Notes under the pieces: model-generated
Database searches by the model: none
Seen by the model: only the letters and a program-made list of their open reading frames with translations
Told to the model about the DNA's origin: nothing
In this document: positions 39,786-41,993 of the stretch, one piece after another
Layout: each line of letters begins with the position of its first letter
Position numbering within the stretch: the first letter of the stretch is position 1
Translations under genes and position numbers: made by a program
Source of the DNA: a virus
IMG/VR virus record: IMGVR_UViG_3300050026_000207
Coordinates: 1 to 41,993 of that record
Direction: 5' to 3' (one strand)
Length of the DNA stretch: 41,993 bases

Positions 39786-39992
39786 ATGAAAAATCTTTTG
39801 ATTGGATTGACAATAGGAATAGGAATCTTCGGCGGGATAATTCTAGCCGCTAATCTTCCGACGAAGTATATGTCACATAATTCTGACATGGAAGGGGTGG
39901 TGCTTTATGGCTACACTTCCACGAACACATTAGTCCCCGTTCTCGTCGATAATTCAGGGGCTATTTTTGTAAATTCTACCAACACACTATAG
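39786..39992 (+). CDS. Small exported or anchored protein
   Basis: 68 residues. MKNLLIGLTIGIGIFGGIIL is a signal or anchor; the rest is beta-rich (VVLYGYTSTNTLVPVLVDNS). AAGGAGAATAGT precedes the ATG. It may be an exported fibre accessory. Confidence 0.55.
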   Translation: MKNLLIGLTIGIGIFGGIILAANLPTKYMSHNSDMEGVVLYGYTSTNTLVPVLVDNSGAIFVNSTNTL

Positions 39993-40000
39993 GGGGACTT

Positions 40001-40444
40001 ATGAATCAAATCTTGGAGAAATTAAAATCAGTATTACAAGACGCGGAAGCTCTTATCGAATCTCTCAAGAAACAAAAAAACGATTTAGGGCTTTCTCATG
40101 CTCTTTTGGATAAGGGACATGAGGAGTTAAAAACTAAGACCGCTGATATTGCTCAAAGAGAATCGGTGATTGAACCTATTGAGAATATTCAACTCGCTCT
40201 TAAAGATATTGATAAGAAGAACGCTAATATTCAGGACGGTCTTGCGAAATTATCCGAAGCACAAAAATCTTTTGAGTCCTATAGGACTATCGAAACGGAG
40301 AAATTAAATAATCTCCGAATCAACGTAGAGAAAGAAAACGATAACGTCGTCGAGGGATTTAAAAGGCTCGAACAAGAGAAGAAGAATTTGGAAGCGGAGA
40401 TTGATAAACGCGTAAAAGAGTTTGTAGCTAAACATACGAGGTAA
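40001..40444 (+). CDS. Coiled-coil protein
   Basis: 147 residues, almost entirely heptad-like helix (LEKLKSVLQDAEALIESLKK; KKNLEAEIDKRVKEFVAKH). No membrane segment or Cys. Located between fibre genes, so an assembly helper or a rod-like virion part. GGGGGA precedes the ATG. Confidence 0.6.
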   Translation: MNQILEKLKSVLQDAEALIESLKKQKNDLGLSHALLDKGHEELKTKTADIAQRESVIEPIENIQLALKDIDKKNANIQDGLAKLSEAQKSFESYRTIETEKLNNLRINVEKENDNVVEGFKRLEQEKKNLEAEIDKRVKEFVAKHTR

Positions 40445-40448
40445 TTAA

Positions 40449-40733
40449 ATGTCTCTACAGCCACTTAAGAGTCAAATATTTTCTTTTGGAAGCGAATGGT
40501 ACGAAGTGTCCGATGAGTATGACGCTTCGGTAACAGGATTTACTGGCACAGTTGAATATTATGGCTACCTTAATTCTTCGGGCAAGTGGATAATCCAACA
40601 GCACAACATTATTACAGGTGCTTATAGATATACAAGTGGCACGAGTTCTTACGCTACCGCTTGGGCGTTAGCGATTGCTGGAACCTTAACAGGATTTGGA
40701 TTGTATAATGCGCTATCTCATAACGTGCCTTAG
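40449..40733 (+). CDS. Small tail-associated protein
   Basis: 94 residues: SLQPLKSQIFSFGSEWYEVS, GTVEYYGYLNSSGKWIIQQH, YATAWALAIAGTLTGFGLYN. Beta-rich then helical; similar proteins accompany fibre genes in related phages as I recall. It overlaps the next fibre gene's start by 26 bases. Confidence 0.55.
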   Translation: MSLQPLKSQIFSFGSEWYEVSDEYDASVTGFTGTVEYYGYLNSSGKWIIQQHNIITGAYRYTSGTSSYATAWALAIAGTLTGFGLYNALSHNVP

Positions 40734-41993
40734 TTTATTTCTGTATTCTATTTCTTGGGCAACCGTTCCCGTTGAACGATACCCTTCGGGAACCCCTGTG
40801 CAGGTCTGTGTTCCCTCAGATACTAATGGCAACTGCGGTGGCACTCTTCAAACTCCTCTTACCTTTGCAGATTCGTTAGTGAATTCAAGCGGCACAGTAA
40901 CGCTTGTCAATGACTCGGCCACCCCTTCAGCCTCGTATTATTACGGAACAAACTCAGGTGGCACATTAGGATATTTTGCTTTGCCAAGCAGCTCCTCTCT
41001 AATCGTCGGCACAACACCAATTACATCAGGCACTAATACCTATTTAGAGTATAACAATAATGGAGTATTAGGCGAAATTCCGAAGTCGACTTTCGTAACA
41101 GGCACGCCTTGGGCAGGTCTATACCTTCCTATCGGCGGTGGAACGCTCACAGGTAACTTGACATTATCCACTCATAACATTGTAACCGACACCACGACAG
41201 GTACTGATATAGGCACAGCGACGACTCAAAAGGTAGGGTTCTATGGAGTAACGCCAGTTGTTCAACAGACAGGAAACGTCTGTACTGCATTAAATGCCTT
41301 AGGTCTTACAACCTCTTGTTCAGAATCTGGCGGTGCCCAATGGACTACTTTGGGGAGCAATATTTATTACAATACTGGTAACGTCGGCATCGGGACGACG
41401 AGTCCGAGCCAGAAATTAGATGTTGCAGGAAATATAAATGTCAATACTAACGGCACGGCAGTTTTAATCTCTTCGTATAAGCCAACAAGCACTTCTGGCA
41501 ATAACATTTTCATAGGAGGAGGAGGTCAAAGTTCTATCTATGATGGCACTAATTCGTATACAGGTTCTTACAATACAGCAGTTGGAGTGAGTGCCTTACA
41601 ATCCAACACCACAGGCTACTACAACACCGCCAATGGACTTTATTCTCTCTTCTCCAACACCACAGGTTCCTACAACACCGCCAATGGATTTTATTCTCTC
41701 TTCTCCAACACCACAGGCTACTGCAACACCGCCAATGGAGTTTCTTCTCTCCAATCCAACACCACAGGCTACTACAACACCGCCAATGGACTTTATTCTC
41801 TCTTCTCCAACACCACAGGTTCCTACAACACCGCCAATGGAGTTTCTTCTCTCTTCTCCAACACCACAGGTTCCTACAACACCGCCAATGGAGCTTCTTC
41901 TCTCCAATCCAACACCACAGGCTACTACAACACCGCCAATGGACTTTATTCTCTCTTCTCCAACACCACAGGTTCCTACAACACCGCCAATGG
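40708..41993 (+). CDS. Repeat-containing tail fibre, N-terminal part (continues at position 1)
   Basis: Open from the ATG at 40708 to the end of the window without a stop. Signal-like start MRYLITCLSLFLYSISWA, then TVPVERYPSGTPVQVCVPSD. The shaft contains YLPIGGGTLTGNL, VGFYGVTPVVQQTGNV, NVGIGTTSPSQKLDVAGNI and an NIFIGGGG stretch. From 41602 eight 17-residue SNTTGxYNTANG units follow. The gene then re-enters the window at base 2 in frame and ends at 730. Repeat number may be underestimated by assembly. Confidence 0.82.
   Translation, partial: MRYLITCLSLFLYSISWATVPVERYPSGTPVQVCVPSDTNGNCGGTLQTPLTFADSLVNSSGTVTLVNDSATPSASYYYGTNSGGTLGYFALPSSSSLIVGTTPITSGTNTYLEYNNNGVLGEIPKSTFVTGTPWAGLYLPIGGGTLTGNLTLSTHNIVTDTTTGTDIGTATTQKVGFYGVTPVVQQTGNVCTALNALGLTTSCSESGGAQWTTLGSNIYYNTGNVGIGTTSPSQKLDVAGNINVNTNGTAVLISSYKPTSTSGNNIFIGGGGQSSIYDGTNSYTGSYNTAVGVSALQSNTTGYYNTANGLYSLFSNTTGSYNTANGFYSLFSNTTGYCNTANGVSSLQSNTTGYYNTANGLYSLFSNTTGSYNTANGVSSLFSNTTGSYNTANGASSLQSNTTGYYNTANGLYSLFSNTTGSYNTAN
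41602..41993 (+). repeat. 51-bp coding repeats of the fibre, right portion
   Basis: Seven full units and a partial one. Variation is concentrated at two positions after SNTTG (YY, SY, YC) and at the residues after NTANG (LY, FY, VS, AS) plus the last residue (F or Q). Confidence 0.95.
41877..41993. repeat. Terminal direct repeat (copy 2), contig overlap
   Basis: Identical to 7-123. It supports joining the two ends, although an extra repeat unit may be missing or duplicated at the join. Confidence 0.75.

Noticed and set aside
41596-41907. Minus-strand ORF with IGGVVGTCGVG repeats at the right end
   Set aside because: Antisense shadow of the fibre repeats; no start signal, and the plus frame is continuous with a fibre gene.
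41602-41993. CRISPR-like appearance of the repeat array
   Set aside because: Units are contiguous coding repeats with no unique spacers and variation at codon positions.
26032-41993. Diversity-generating retroelement, suggested by the BPP-1-like gene set and variable fibres
   Set aside because: No reverse transcriptase, template repeat or accessory gene is present in the window.
1-41993. Temperate lifestyle
   Set aside because: No integrase, excisionase, partition or clear repressor gene is seen; the dyad operator alone is not enough.

Overview
The window is an almost complete genome of a short-tailed (podovirus-type) bacteriophage of a bacterium. The evidence is one T7/BPP-1-like virion set on the plus strand: terminase, T7-type head-tail connector, scaffold, major capsid protein, tail tubular A, tail nozzle, three internal-virion-like proteins and fibres. 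I see no integrase, DNA or RNA polymerase, reverse transcriptase, tRNA or CRISPR array, and no recognisable endolysin. The phage probably uses the host polymerase. The first and last bases lie inside the same gene, a fibre carrying 17-residue repeats, and positions 7-123 are identical to 41877-41993. The molecule is therefore probably circular or circularly permuted, with the contig broken inside the repeat. The host cannot be named from sequence. Strong Shine-Dalgarno sites and Sec signal peptides indicate a bacterium, probably with two membranes.

Layout. 1-730: C-terminal part of the repeat fibre. 741-3166 (+): small exported or membrane proteins, likely the lysis/envelope module, including an XhlA-like coiled-coil/TM protein. 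3163-14240 (-): the early/replication strand. From its upstream end it carries an ArdC-type antirestriction protein, a beta-clamp-like protein, small genes preceded by hairpins, an HNH-like protein under a near-consensus promoter, an SF3 (D5-type) helicase, a RecT-like annealing protein, a PD-(D/E)XK exonuclease, a DUF669-like putative ssDNA-binding protein and an ERCC4-type nuclease. It ends in an array of very small, often Cys-rich genes, seven of which are preceded by copies of the same ~30-bp ribosome-binding cassette. 14241-15044: noncoding divergent region with a 10-bp-phased repeat array, the best origin/operator candidate. 15045-41993 (+): packaging and virion operon.

How the parts work together. 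The minus-strand set supplies defence evasion, helicase loading and a recombination module (RecT-like annealer, exonuclease, ssDNA-binding protein, ERCC4 nuclease). The plus-strand set packages DNA and builds the particle. Two enzymes unexpected in a virion operon sit in it: a radical SAM protein between terminase and connector, and a PurD-like ATP-grasp ligase just after the largest internal virion protein. The ligase is translationally coupled to a 33-residue, extremely acidic micro-ORF. Several fibre or accessory proteins carry textbook Sec signal peptides, which is odd for particles assembled in the cytoplasm.

The most novel points are: the ATP-grasp/acidic-peptide locus and the radical SAM protein; the exported fibres; the duplicated ribosome-binding cassette, which itself reads as the end of tiny ORFs; the hairpin-before-RBS pattern; the possible two-state RNA around a terminator upstream of the helicase; and the phased repeat array. 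All functions rest on motif recognition by eye. No database search was run.
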